Assembly: GCF_025548555.1 (NCBI RefSeq)
Contig: NZ_JAJLPA010000017.1
Coordinates: forward strand, 1 to 64,000
Source: Sphingomonas sp. A2-49
GTDB lineage: Bacteria; Pseudomonadota; Alphaproteobacteria; Sphingomonadales; Sphingomonadaceae
DNA length: 64,000 nucleotides
Reading direction: 5' to 3'
The translations under genes and the position numbers were made by a program. Every line of letters starts with the position of its first letter. The stretch's first letter is position 1. The notes below the pieces were generated by a model. The model worked only from the letters and a program-made list of their open reading frames with translations. It was not told the DNA's origin and did no database searches. Shown piece by piece: positions 1 to 8,507 of the stretch.

Positions 1-2
1 GC

Positions 3-2741
3 ATCCGCCGCCCCGATTACGAAGCGCCCAATCCGATCGTCTCGCTCGACGCGGCGACGCTGGAGCGATCGGGCAACACCAACGTCACCACCTTCCTGCA
101 ACGCGTGCCGGCGCTGACCAATTCGCTCGACAGCACGCGCACCGCCGGACGGTCGCAGGCGGACGGCGCGGTGGGTCAGGTCGGGCTCAACCTGCTCGAC
201 CTGCGCGGCCTCGGCCCCAACCGCACGCTGGTGCTGGTCAACGGCCGCCGCCACGTCGCCGGCCAGGCGGACAGCGCCGCGGTCGACATCAACGCGATCC
301 CCACCGACCTGATCGAGCGCATCGACGTGCTGACCGGCGGCGCGTCCGCGGTCTATGGCGCCGACGGCGTGTCGGGCGTCGTCAATTTCATCATGAAGCG
401 CGACTTCGACGGTATCTCGGCGCGCAGCCAGTTCGGCATCTCGGACCGCGGCGACGCCGGCAACCGCTTCGCCTCGATCGTGGCGGGACGCAATTTCGCC
501 GCCGGCCGCGGCAACCTGACGCTCGCCTACGAATACAATGCCGACGATCCGCTTGCGAACGACGACCGCGACTATCTGGCGCTCGCCAGGCGGCAGTTCT
601 TCGTCAATGCCGACAGCTACGATCCGACCCGGCCGGGCAGCTACCAGCAGGTGCCGGTCACCGACCTGCGCTATCCCTATGGCTCGAACCAGGGCTATAT
701 CACGATCGGCAACCAGATCTTCCGCGGCGACGGCGCGATCTACACGCCCGGTCGCAACCTGGTGAACGATGGCTATTCGATCGGCGGCGACGACACCCCG
801 GTCGCAGGCTATATCGGCGACATCTTCCCCCGCACGCGCCGCCACGCGGTCAACTTGCTCGGCCATTTCGATGCGTCGGATGCCTTCAAGCTCAGCGCGG
901 AGGGCAAGTTCGTCCAGAACACCGTCACCACCTTCGGCGGCTACGGCGGCAATTATCCCGCCACGATCGCGCTCGACAATCCGTTCATCCCGGCGACGAT
1001 CCTCGCCGCGGCACGCGCCAACGGGCTGACCGCGATCGACGTCAACCGCAACAACTTCGACATCCCGCGTCGCGGCGAGGAGGATCGCCGCCGCACCTGG
1101 CGCGGCGTCGTCGACGCGACCGGCCGGATCAGCGACCACGCCAGCTACGACGTGTCCTACACCTATGGCCGCACCGACGTGCGTGCGACCAAGCTCAACG
1201 ACCGGCTCGCCGACCGCTTCACCGCGGCGCTCGACGTCGTGCGCGATCCCGCCACGGGCCAGCCCGTCTGCCGCTCGCGCGCGGCCGGCTGCGTGCCGGT
1301 CAATCTGTTCGGCGGGACGACGGTCGATCCCGCCTCCTTCGCTTATTATCTCAGCAACCCCGTCAACGACGCGCGGATCGAGCAACAGGTCGTCAACGCG
1401 TCGCTGACCGGCGACTTCGGCCAGGTCTTCCGCCTGCCCGGCGGGCCGGTCCAGTTCGCGGCCGGCGGCGAATATCGCAAGGAAAGCAGCCGCTTCCGCC
1501 CCGCCGACGACCTCGTCAACAACCGCTTCTACCAATATGACGAATATATCATCCCGACGCCCTCGTCGGGCAGGTTCGACGTGTGGGAGGCGTTCGGCGA
1601 GGTCAACGCGCCGATCCTGAAGGACGTGCCCTTCGCGCAGGTGCTCTCGGTCGGCGCGGCGGGTCGCTATTCGGACTATTCGACGATCGGCAGCACCCGC
1701 GCCTACCAGTTCAACGGCGTGTGGGCGCCGATCCGCGACATCAGTGTCCGCGGCAGCTACGGCCGTTCGGTCCGCGCACCCAACATCGGCGAGATCTTCC
1801 GCCCCGCCACCGGCACCAGCAACTTCTTCTCCGACCCCTGCTACGTCGGCAATCGCGGCAACGGGACGCAATATCGCGTCGCCAATTGCCAGTCGCTGAT
1901 CGCCGGGCTGGGCGGCAACGTCGCGGCTTTCACCGCGGCGAACAATCCCAATGCGACGATATTCATCCCCGGCACCGTCCAGGGCAACCCGGACCTGCGC
2001 GCCGAGGTCGCCCGCACCTGGACCGCGGGCGTCGTGCTGCGCCCGCGCTTCGTTCCGGGCCTCGACATCGCGTTCGACTGGTACGACATCCGGCTGAAGG
2101 ACGCGATCAACCAGCCCGACGCCAACGTCATCGCGCAACTGTGCGTCGATCAGCCCAGCCTCGACAACGTCTATTGCCGGGCGATCAGCCGCCAGCGCGG
2201 CACCGGCTTCATCGACGGCTTCGTCGTCCAGCCGCAGAACGTCGCCGCGTTCCGCACCGCAGGGCTGGAGATGAACGCGAGCTACCGGTTCGACACCGGT
2301 CGCTACGGAAAGTTCGACCTGCGGCTCGTCGGCGGCTACCTGCACCGGCTGGAACAGGTCGCGACGCCGGGCGCCGCGGTCGAGAACAACGTCGACGCGC
2401 TGTTCCGTCCCCGGTTCAACGCCAACTTTTCGCCGACGTGGAGCCTCGATGCGATTACCGTCAGCTACAACCTGCGCTGGCAGAACGGCGTGCGCCGCTT
2501 CAGCCGCTTTGCGACCGACGACAATCCCAGCCTCGTCGATCCGCGCTATTTCCGCTACAAGGCGCTGTGGCAGCACGACCTGCAGCTGCAGATCGCCGCG
2601 ACCGACGCCTTCGCCTTCTATGGCGGGGTCAACAACCTGACCGACCAGAAGCCGGACATCGGGTTCGAGACGAACGTGCCGATCTCGCCGCTCGGCCGCT
2701 ATCTCTACGCCGGCGCCAAGGTGAATTTCGGCCGGCGCTGA
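3..2741 (+). CDS. TonB-dependent receptor, 5' end cut by window edge
   Basis: Outer-membrane TonB-dependent receptor. The frame is open from the first bases of the window, so the signal peptide, TonB box and true start lie upstream; 912 residues are visible. The plug domain is recognisable from the stretch around TLVLVNGRRHV, followed by a typical IERIDVLTGGASAVYG segment. The rest is a long barrel with repeated aromatic strands, two Cys pairs in extracellular-type loops, and a final strand reading YLYAGAKVNFGRR. The last residue is Arg rather than the usual aromatic, which is seen in some members. This subtype is abundant in sphingomonads and usually imports oligosaccharides, peptides or other large nutrients, but nothing in the window fixes the substrate. 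Family call is secure; substrate is unknown. Confidence 0.93.
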   Translation: MRRPDYEAPNPIVSLDAATLERSGNTNVTTFLQRVPALTNSLDSTRTAGRSQADGAVGQVGLNLLDLRGLGPNRTLVLVNGRRHVAGQADSAAVDINAIPTDLIERIDVLTGGASAVYGADGVSGVVNFIMKRDFDGISARSQFGISDRGDAGNRFASIVAGRNFAAGRGNLTLAYEYNADDPLANDDRDYLALARRQFFVNADSYDPTRPGSYQQVPVTDLRYPYGSNQGYITIGNQIFRGDGAIYTPGRNLVNDGYSIGGDDTPVAGYIGDIFPRTRRHAVNLLGHFDASDAFKLSAEGKFVQNTVTTFGGYGGNYPATIALDNPFIPATILAAARANGLTAIDVNRNNFDIPRRGEEDRRRTWRGVVDATGRISDHASYDVSYTYGRTDVRATKLNDRLADRFTAALDVVRDPATGQPVCRSRAAGCVPVNLFGGTTVDPASFAYYLSNPVNDARIEQQVVNASLTGDFGQVFRLPGGPVQFAAGGEYRKESSRFRPADDLVNNRFYQYDEYIIPTPSSGRFDVWEAFGEVNAPILKDVPFAQVLSVGAAGRYSDYSTIGSTRAYQFNGVWAPIRDISVRGSYGRSVRAPNIGEIFRPATGTSNFFSDPCYVGNRGNGTQYRVANCQSLIAGLGGNVAAFTAANNPNATIFIPGTVQGNPDLRAEVARTWTAGVVLRPRFVPGLDIAFDWYDIRLKDAINQPDANVIAQLCVDQPSLDNVYCRAISRQRGTGFIDGFVVQPQNVAAFRTAGLEMNASYRFDTGRYGKFDLRLVGGYLHRLEQVATPGAAVENNVDALFRPRFNANFSPTWSLDAITVSYNLRWQNGVRRFSRFATDDNPSLVDPRYFRYKALWQHDLQLQIAATDAFAFYGGVNNLTDQKPDIGFETNVPISPLGRYLYAGAKVNFGRR

Positions 2742-2795
2742 CGGCGGCGGGCGCGGCGCTTGATCCGCGCCGCGCCTCCGCACATAGCGGTGGCC

Positions 2796-3557
2796 ATGTA
2801 CCAGACCTTCGACCCGCTGCCCGCCGGGCTGCCGCTTGATGCCTATGACGTCGTCATCCCCTGTCACGATCGCGCACATGTCGTCGCCGATGCGGTGGCG
2901 AGCGTGCTGGCGCAGGACCACCCCCCCGTCCGTGTCGTCGTGGTCGACGACGGTTCGCGCGACGACGGCGCGGCGGTGATCCGCGCCCTCGCGGCGGCGC
3001 ATCCGGGCCGGGTCGACGCGGCGATCCTGCCGCGCAACGGCGGCGCATCGAACGCGCGCAACGTCGGCGCCGCGTTCGGTCAGGCACCGTGGATCGCCTT
3101 CCTCGACAGCGACGACGTCTGGCTGCCCGGCGCCGCGCGCGCAATGCTCGGCGCCGCCGCGACGCAGCGTGCCGACATCGTCGTCGGCCGGTTCGCGCGG
3201 GTCGAGCACGGCGGCCCCGTCGGCGAGCCCGAATGCGGCTGGGACGGCGGCGACATCCGCGCGGCGCTCGCCACCGGGGGCGTGATCGGTCCGTCCTGGT
3301 CGATCGTCCGGCGTGACACCGTCATGGGGGTCGGCGGCTTCGATCCCAGCTTCCACAATTGCAACGACTGGGATTTCTACACGCGTGCCGCCGCCGCGGG
3401 CGCCGCGTTCCACCGCATCGCCGCGACCGTCGCGCTGTACCGGACGGTGGCGGGCGCGCGCCTCGTCAACGACCTCGCCATCGGCGGCCGCAACGCGGCG
3501 CGCGTGCTGGCCCATCCCTATCTCGCGGGCGTCGCCGCGGACGCGTCGGTCACCTGA
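2796..3557 (+). CDS. Family 2 glycosyltransferase
   Basis: Predicted cytoplasmic or membrane-associated GT-A glycosyltransferase of 253 aa that would move a sugar from a nucleotide-sugar donor. The N-terminus shows the family-2 fold signature: an IPCHDR strand, VVVVDDGS at residues 47-54, and FLDSDDVW around 102-109, whose acidic residues bind the metal and nucleotide. The ATG at 2796 is preferred; a TTG at 2760 in the same frame would add 12 residues but lacks domain support. It sits 54 bp after the TonB receptor on the same strand and could be read through from it. The acceptor is unknown. Confidence 0.85.
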   Translation: MYQTFDPLPAGLPLDAYDVVIPCHDRAHVVADAVASVLAQDHPPVRVVVVDDGSRDDGAAVIRALAAAHPGRVDAAILPRNGGASNARNVGAAFGQAPWIAFLDSDDVWLPGAARAMLGAAATQRADIVVGRFARVEHGGPVGEPECGWDGGDIRAALATGGVIGPSWSIVRRDTVMGVGGFDPSFHNCNDWDFYTRAAAAGAAFHRIAATVALYRTVAGARLVNDLAIGGRNAARVLAHPYLAGVAADASVT

Positions 3558-3640
3558 CGCACCGGGCGCCGGATCGCGAACGCCGCTTCTGCGGCGGGCG
3601 GGGACCTGCTAGTCGCAGCCGTCATCGGGGTGGGAACGCA

Positions 3641-5215
3641 ATGAACGGATTCAGCACGACGCTGTCGGATCGCCAGGCCGTCTGGGCGTTCGTGCTCGGC
3701 TGCCTCGCGGTGACCGCGGGCGTGTGCGCGCACCTGCCGATGTTCGCGATGGCGCGCGCGATGCACTATCGCCTCGCCGGCATGCCGATGGACGGTACGA
3801 TGATCGCCGGCATGGGGCTGATCGTGGCCGGCACGCTCGTCGCCGCCTATGGCCTGTTGCCGCGCAACGTCGCGGCGCAGCGCGCGGCGGCGGCGGACAT
3901 CGTCGTCTCGGCGCCCGAGGACGCACCGCTCGGACCCGCGCACTGGGGGCTGATGGCGGTGCTGGTCGTGGCGCTCGTCATCGACGTGATGAAGCCCGCC
4001 TCGCTGGGCTTCACCGTACCCGGGATGATCGGCGAATACGGCGTGCCCAAGCGCACGGTGTCGCTGGTGCCGTTCTTCGCGCTCGCCGGCACCGTCACCG
4101 GATCGGTGGTGTGGGGATGGATCGCCGACGTCTACGGGCGCAAGGCGTCGATCCTGCTGTCCGCCGTGATGTTCGTCGGCACGTCGATCTGCGGGGCGAT
4201 GCCCAGCCTCGCGTGGAATATCGCGATGTGCTTCATGATGGGTGCCGCGGCGGGGGGCATGCTGCCCGTCACCTACGCGTTGCTCGCCGAGATGATGCCG
4301 AGCCGGCACCGCGGCTGGAGCCTCGTTCTGGTCGGCGGGCTCGGCGCGGTCGGTGGCTATTTCGCGGCGAGCGGCCTGTCCGCGCTGCTCCAGCCGGTGT
4401 TCGGCTGGCGCATCCTGTGGCTCGCCAACCTGCCGACCGGGCTGACGCTGGTCGCGCTCGGCGCGCTGATCCCCGAATCGGCGAAGTTCCTGCTCGCGCG
4501 CGGGCGCACCGCGGAGGCGGAGGCGGTCATGCGCCGCTTCGGCGCCACCGCGCAGCGACGCAGTTCGTCGCCCCCGCCGGCGTCCGCGCCGGGCCAACCG
4601 CTCGCCGGGTTGCGGCTGTACGGCAAGCTTGCCGCGCTGAGCCTGTGCGCGGCCTGCTGGGGTCTGGTCAATTTCGGCCTGCTGCTGTGGCTCCCCGCCG
4701 ATCTGGTCGCCAAGGGCTATTCGGTCGGCGTCTCCAGCCGGTTGCTGGCCGAAAGCGCGCTGATCGCCTTTCCGACCGTGTTCGTCGCCGCCCTGCTGTA
4801 CAGCCGGTGGAGCACCAAATGGTCGCTGGCGACGATGATCGCGGTGACGCTGGCGGGGCTGGCGCTGGTGCTCCGGCTGGAACTGGCGGGCGGCGGCAGC
4901 CCGGTACTGCCCGTCGCGCTGCTGATCGTCGGGACCAACGGGCTGATCGCGATCGTGCTGCCCTATACCGCCGAAAGCTTTCCCCTGCGCGTGCGCGGCC
5001 GCGCGACCGGCTGGGTCGCGGCGTGCACCAAGGCCGGCGGACTGATCGCGCAGGGGCTGACGATCAGCGGCATCGTGCTGTCGATGGGCGTGTCCTCGGC
5101 GCTGGTGATGCTCCCCACCGCGCTGTCGCTGCTGCTCGTCGCCGCCTTCGGCCGGGAAACCCGGGGCCGCGACCTGCGCGAGCTGGAAGCCGGCGACGCC
5201 GCGGTCGCGGCATAG
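3641..5215 (+). CDS. MFS transporter, sugar-porter-like
   Basis: Inner-membrane major facilitator superfamily carrier of 524 aa. The loop 2-3 signature is present as GWIADVYGRKAS. The mid-protein PESAKFLLARGR and the late PYTAESFPLRVRGRATG resemble the sugar-porter and metabolite:proton symporter branches, so a sugar or small organic acid is a plausible substrate. Before the usual first helix there are two extra hydrophobic segments (about residues 9-31 and 48-72), suggesting 14 rather than 12 helices. The start is the ATG at 3641. Substrate cannot be named from sequence. Confidence 0.85.
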   Translation: MNGFSTTLSDRQAVWAFVLGCLAVTAGVCAHLPMFAMARAMHYRLAGMPMDGTMIAGMGLIVAGTLVAAYGLLPRNVAAQRAAAADIVVSAPEDAPLGPAHWGLMAVLVVALVIDVMKPASLGFTVPGMIGEYGVPKRTVSLVPFFALAGTVTGSVVWGWIADVYGRKASILLSAVMFVGTSICGAMPSLAWNIAMCFMMGAAAGGMLPVTYALLAEMMPSRHRGWSLVLVGGLGAVGGYFAASGLSALLQPVFGWRILWLANLPTGLTLVALGALIPESAKFLLARGRTAEAEAVMRRFGATAQRRSSSPPPASAPGQPLAGLRLYGKLAALSLCAACWGLVNFGLLLWLPADLVAKGYSVGVSSRLLAESALIAFPTVFVAALLYSRWSTKWSLATMIAVTLAGLALVLRLELAGGGSPVLPVALLIVGTNGLIAIVLPYTAESFPLRVRGRATGWVAACTKAGGLIAQGLTISGIVLSMGVSSALVMLPTALSLLLVAAFGRETRGRDLRELEAGDAAVAA

Positions 5216-5255
5216 CGGCACGCCCCTCGCCCATCGCATTTCGATGGTTAACGCA

Positions 5256-5280
5256 GGAACACCATTTCCCCCGCCGAGTT
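5256..5280 (+). promoter_or_regulatory. Candidate EcfG (general stress response) promoter
   Basis: GGAAC at 5256-5260 is followed after 17 bases by GTT at 5278-5280. The alphaproteobacterial EcfG consensus is GGAAC-N16/17-CGTT, so the -35 is perfect and the -10 is one base off (AGTT). It would drive the small ORF at 5289 and the LOV kinase at 5501. A perfect TTAACCAT octamer on the minus strand (5244-5251), like a CtrA half-site, lies just upstream. This is a sequence match only. Confidence 0.4.
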
Positions 5281-5288
5281 GAGCCGCG

Positions 5289-5471
5289 ATGATCCAACCA
5301 CCCGCAGGCGCCTTCGCGCTCGAAGAGGCCGACCACCTGACCCGCATCCACCTCAAGCTCGCGCTGGAGGACGTCGGCTTCGTCGTCACCGAGCGGGACG
5401 CGACGATCTCGCTCGAGGTCGAACCGGCTGCGCTTTCCTTCGGCGAGGGCGGCCCGGTCCGTCTTGCCTGA
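5289..5471 (+). CDS. Small hypothetical protein upstream of LOV kinase
   Basis: A 60-residue ORF, rich in Glu, Ala and Leu, lying 29 bp before the LOV kinase on the same strand. I recognise no domain and see no signal peptide or membrane segment. The region EEADHLTRIHLKLALED could form an amphipathic helix. No strong Shine-Dalgarno precedes the ATG, and it begins only about 9 bases after the candidate EcfG -10 element. It may be a real small protein or only part of the leader of the kinase mRNA. Confidence 0.35.
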   Translation: MIQPPAGAFALEEADHLTRIHLKLALEDVGFVVTERDATISLEVEPAALSFGEGGPVRLA

Positions 5472-5500
5472 CGGCGCGTCGTCCGCCATGCAGAACCGAT

Positions 5501-7252
5501 ATGGTTGAAAACGACGACGACGCTCGGCGGACCCACGCCAACCCCGGCGAGGCGTCCGGCGTACCGGCGCAGGGGACGATCGACAGCGGTCACGACGACC
5601 CGATCGGCCGGCCGGGCCTGCATCACTGGCGCGAAAGCACGATCACGCGGCCCGGCCTCGACGATCGCAGCGGGGTGTTCTTCGCCGCGATCGAGATGAC
5701 GCGGATGCCGATGATCCTCACCGATCCGAACCTCGACGACAATCCGATCGCCTTCGCCAACAAGGCGTTCCTCGACCTGACCGGGTATGAGGAGAGCGAG
5801 GTGCTCGGCCGCAACTGCCGCTTCCTGCAAGGGGCGCAGACCGATCGCAACGCGGTCGGCGAATTGCGCGACGCGGTCGCCGCGCGCCAGTCGATCGCCA
5901 TCGAACTGCTCAACTATCGCCGCGACGGATCGCCGTTCTGGAACGCGGTGTTCATCGGACCGGTCTATGACACGTCGGGCAAGCTGCTGTACTTCTTCGC
6001 CAGCCAGCTGGACGTCACGCGCCGGCGCAATACCGAACAGAGCTATCGCCAGGCGCAGAAGATGGAATCGATCGGCCAGCTGACCGCCGGCCTCGCGCAC
6101 GATTTCAACAACCTGCTCCAGGTCGTGAACGGCAATCTCGACCTGCTCGCCGCGGTAACCGACAGCGAGCGCGCCAAGCGCTATGTCATCGCGGCGCAGT
6201 CCGCCGCAGAACGCGGTGCCAAGCTCACCCGCCAGCTGCTCGCGTTCGCGCGCAAGACGCGGCTGGAACCGCGGCCGGTCGATCTGGGACATCTCATCAC
6301 CGAATTCGGCGACGTGCTGGAAAGCTCGATCAACAAGCGCGTCGACCTGCACCTCAGCCTGCGCCGCGGCCTGCCGCATGTCGTGATCGATCCCGACCAG
6401 CTCGAGATGGCGCTGCTCAACATCGTCAACAACGCCCGCGACGCGATGCCCGACGGCGGCGTGGTGACGATCGCGACGATGCCGCTGCGCCTCGACGACG
6501 ACAATGCGCGCGACCTCGCGCCCGGCCAGTATGTGACGCTGGAGGTGCGCGACGAGGGCGTCGGCATGCCGGCCGAGGTGCTGGAACGCGCGGTCGAGCC
6601 GTTCTTCACGACCAAGGGCGTCGGCCAGGGCACCGGACTGGGCCTCGCGATGGCGAGCGGCTTCGTCCGCCAGTCGGGCGGGCGGATGGAGATCGAGAGC
6701 GAGGCGGATCGCGGCACCGTGGTGCGGATGATCTTCCCGGTCGCCCGCCTCGGCCAGACCGGGGCGTCCAACGAGGATCCGGAAGGGACGGCGACCGCCG
6801 TGGCACCGACGCCGCCGAGCGGGTACGTCGATCATGTCCTGATCGTCGAGGACAATGAGGAGGTGCTCGCGATCGCCAGCGAGATCCTGACCAGCGCGGG
6901 CTATCGCGTGACGACGGCGATCAGCGGCGAGGAAGGGTTGCGGACGTTCGAATCGATCCATGCGACCGATCACGTCGACCTGTTGTTCACCGACCTCGTC
7001 ATGCCGGGCGGCATGAACGGGCTGATGCTGGCGGATGCGGTGATCGAACGCGATCCCACCGTGTCGGTGCTGCTGACCACGGGCTATAACGAGGAGCTGG
7101 TGGTCAACGGCCCACGCAAGCGCGCCACCGACGTGGTCAGCAAGCCGTATCGCCGCACCGAACTGCTCGACCGCGTCCGGCAGGCGCTGGCGCGGCGTGG
7201 CAGCGGCGGCCCGCGCCGTCACCGGTCCGACTTCGGTGCGGTGGAGGCCTGA
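5501..7252 (+). CDS. LOV-domain hybrid histidine kinase with receiver
   Basis: Predicted soluble blue-light sensor kinase of 583 aa. Residues about 60-175 form a LOV (PAS) domain with the flavin signature GRNCRFLQG; Cys106 is the residue that forms the photoadduct in this family. A HisKA-type dimerisation domain follows with phosphoacceptor His200 in LAHDFNN. The HATPase domain has N, G1 and G2 boxes (NIVNNARDAM, DEGVGMP, GQGTGLGLAM, about 307-384). A C-terminal receiver domain (about 445-565) has Asp498 as likely phosphoacceptor and Lys548. The order LOV-HK-REC matches known bacterial LOV hybrid kinases. No separate response regulator is adjacent, so output is either by phosphorelay to an unlinked partner or through the attached receiver. 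The ATG at 5501 gives a short acidic leader before the LOV core. Confidence 0.93.
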   Translation: MVENDDDARRTHANPGEASGVPAQGTIDSGHDDPIGRPGLHHWRESTITRPGLDDRSGVFFAAIEMTRMPMILTDPNLDDNPIAFANKAFLDLTGYEESEVLGRNCRFLQGAQTDRNAVGELRDAVAARQSIAIELLNYRRDGSPFWNAVFIGPVYDTSGKLLYFFASQLDVTRRRNTEQSYRQAQKMESIGQLTAGLAHDFNNLLQVVNGNLDLLAAVTDSERAKRYVIAAQSAAERGAKLTRQLLAFARKTRLEPRPVDLGHLITEFGDVLESSINKRVDLHLSLRRGLPHVVIDPDQLEMALLNIVNNARDAMPDGGVVTIATMPLRLDDDNARDLAPGQYVTLEVRDEGVGMPAEVLERAVEPFFTTKGVGQGTGLGLAMASGFVRQSGGRMEIESEADRGTVVRMIFPVARLGQTGASNEDPEGTATAVAPTPPSGYVDHVLIVEDNEEVLAIASEILTSAGYRVTTAISGEEGLRTFESIHATDHVDLLFTDLVMPGGMNGLMLADAVIERDPTVSVLLTTGYNEELVVNGPRKRATDVVSKPYRRTELLDRVRQALARRGSGGPRRHRSDFGAVEA

Positions 7253-7258
7253 CCGCTA

Positions 7259-7334
7259 TGGTGGGCGCTGACGGGCTCGAACCGCCGACCCTCTCGGTGT
7301 AAACGAGATGCTCTACCAACTGAGCTAAGCGCCC
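7259..7334 (-). tRNA. tRNA-Val (anticodon TAC)
   Basis: The minus strand folds as a complete cloverleaf of 76 bases: a 7-bp acceptor GGGCGCT / AGCGCCC, a D arm GCTC/GAGC, an anticodon stem TCTCG/CGAGA with loop TTTACAC (anticodon TAC), a T arm with TTCGAGC, and an encoded CCA end. It lies between the convergent LOV kinase and the MarR-like gene. No integrase or duplicated att site is visible. Confidence 0.97.
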
Positions 7335-7389
7335 CCTTGCGGGTGGCGACGCCCTGCCAAAGCACGGCGGCGCGCGCAAGGGGGAAGCG

Positions 7390-8388
7390 TCACCCCGCCT
7401 CCACCTTGCGCATCGCCAGCATATAGCCCCGCATCGCCTCGCTGGCGCGGGGAGACAGCGCCATGAACGCACGGCGGCGGTCGAGCGGGTCGGGCTGGCG
7501 GACGAACAATTCCATCTCGGTCATCTTCGCGATCCAGCGCAGCGCGGTGGTCGGCGCGACGCCGGCGGCGATGCACAGGCTCGACACGCTCACCCGCGTG
7601 CCCTCCAGCTCGGCGGCGAACAGGTCGAGCAGCATGTCCCAAGCGGGATCCTCGAACAGCCCCTCGCCGATGAACTGGCCGAAGAACTTGCCGCGCAGGT
7701 TGCGCAGCTGGATGAGCCGGCGGACCTCGTGCGCGGCGATCGCCTGTCCGCCGGTCGCCGGGGGTTCGCCGTCGTAGCTGCGGCGGCGGTCGGCGATCGT
7801 GCGCGGCACCGGGGATTCCCGGCGGGTGAGGTCGGCGAGCAGGTCGGCGATGTGCGCCACCTGCTGGTCCAGCCGCTCCAGCCGCTCGCGATCGCCCTCC
7901 TCGCGCCAGCTGTCGTGCAGCTGCGGTACCTGCGTGGCGGACGCCGCCGCCAGCGCCGCGACCCGCTGTGCGGCGTCGGGGGCGCACAGCATCACCGCTT
8001 GCACGTCGAGCAGGTGCAGCGCGACGAGGTCGATCTGCTGTTCGTCGAAACTGACGACCGCGGGCACGGCGGCGCGGGCGAGATAGGCGGCGATCCGCGG
8101 CAGGCCTGCCTCCAGCGTCGCGGTCGCCACCCCGCCGGCCTCGATCACCAGCACCGGCCATGTCGCCAGCATCGGCAGCGTCTCCGCCACCGCGGACCAG
8201 CCGATCCGACGCAGCAATCGCGTCCCCGCGAGCAGGATCGCCGCCTCCGCCGCATCGCCGGCGGAGCCCGCCTCGGCGATCAGCAGCACCGGGATGCCCG
8301 ACACGGTATAGGCCCGCCCGTCGCCGGCCGCTCCCCGTGTCGCCGACGACGCGGCACCCCGTCCGCCACCCTGCCTTGCCGTTGCCAT
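7390..8388 (-). CDS. MarR-like winged-helix regulator with N-terminal domain
   Basis: A 332-aa protein whose last ~100 residues (SVSSLCIAAGVAPTTALRWIAKM ... DPLDRRRAFMALS) form a MarR-type winged helix: recognition helix, then the wing with the conserved DxRR. The first ~200 residues carry hydrophobic strand-helix repeats, including VPAVVSFDEQQIDLVALHLL, that look like a receiver or Rossmann fold of unknown ligand. The ATG at 8388 starts MATARQ; a TTG at 8454 in frame would add 22 unconvincing residues. Predicted cytoplasmic transcription factor; target unknown. Confidence 0.75.
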   Translation of the reverse strand: MATARQGGGRGAASSATRGAAGDGRAYTVSGIPVLLIAEAGSAGDAAEAAILLAGTRLLRRIGWSAVAETLPMLATWPVLVIEAGGVATATLEAGLPRIAAYLARAAVPAVVSFDEQQIDLVALHLLDVQAVMLCAPDAAQRVAALAAASATQVPQLHDSWREEGDRERLERLDQQVAHIADLLADLTRRESPVPRTIADRRRSYDGEPPATGGQAIAAHEVRRLIQLRNLRGKFFGQFIGEGLFEDPAWDMLLDLFAAELEGTRVSVSSLCIAAGVAPTTALRWIAKMTEMELFVRQPDPLDRRRAFMALSPRASEAMRGYMLAMRKVEAG

Positions 8389-8507
8389 CCGCGCAGGATA
8401 GGCGCCCGCGCGCCCGGATCGCGCGCAGTCACCTCCATTTCCGCGGGATAGCAAGTCTACGCACCATGGTTCAGAGGGTTATCACCTCCGAAATGGATGC
8501 ACCACGA

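Noticed and set aside
3518..7222. A 1,234-codon open frame on the minus strand opposite the MFS and LOV-kinase genes
   Set aside because: It is Arg/Ala/His-rich with no domain, and lies antisense to two well-supported genes; this is the usual by-product of high GC codon use.
7259..7334. tRNA-Val as an integration site for a genomic island
   Set aside because: No integrase, no direct repeat of the tRNA 3' end, and flanking genes have the same composition as the rest.
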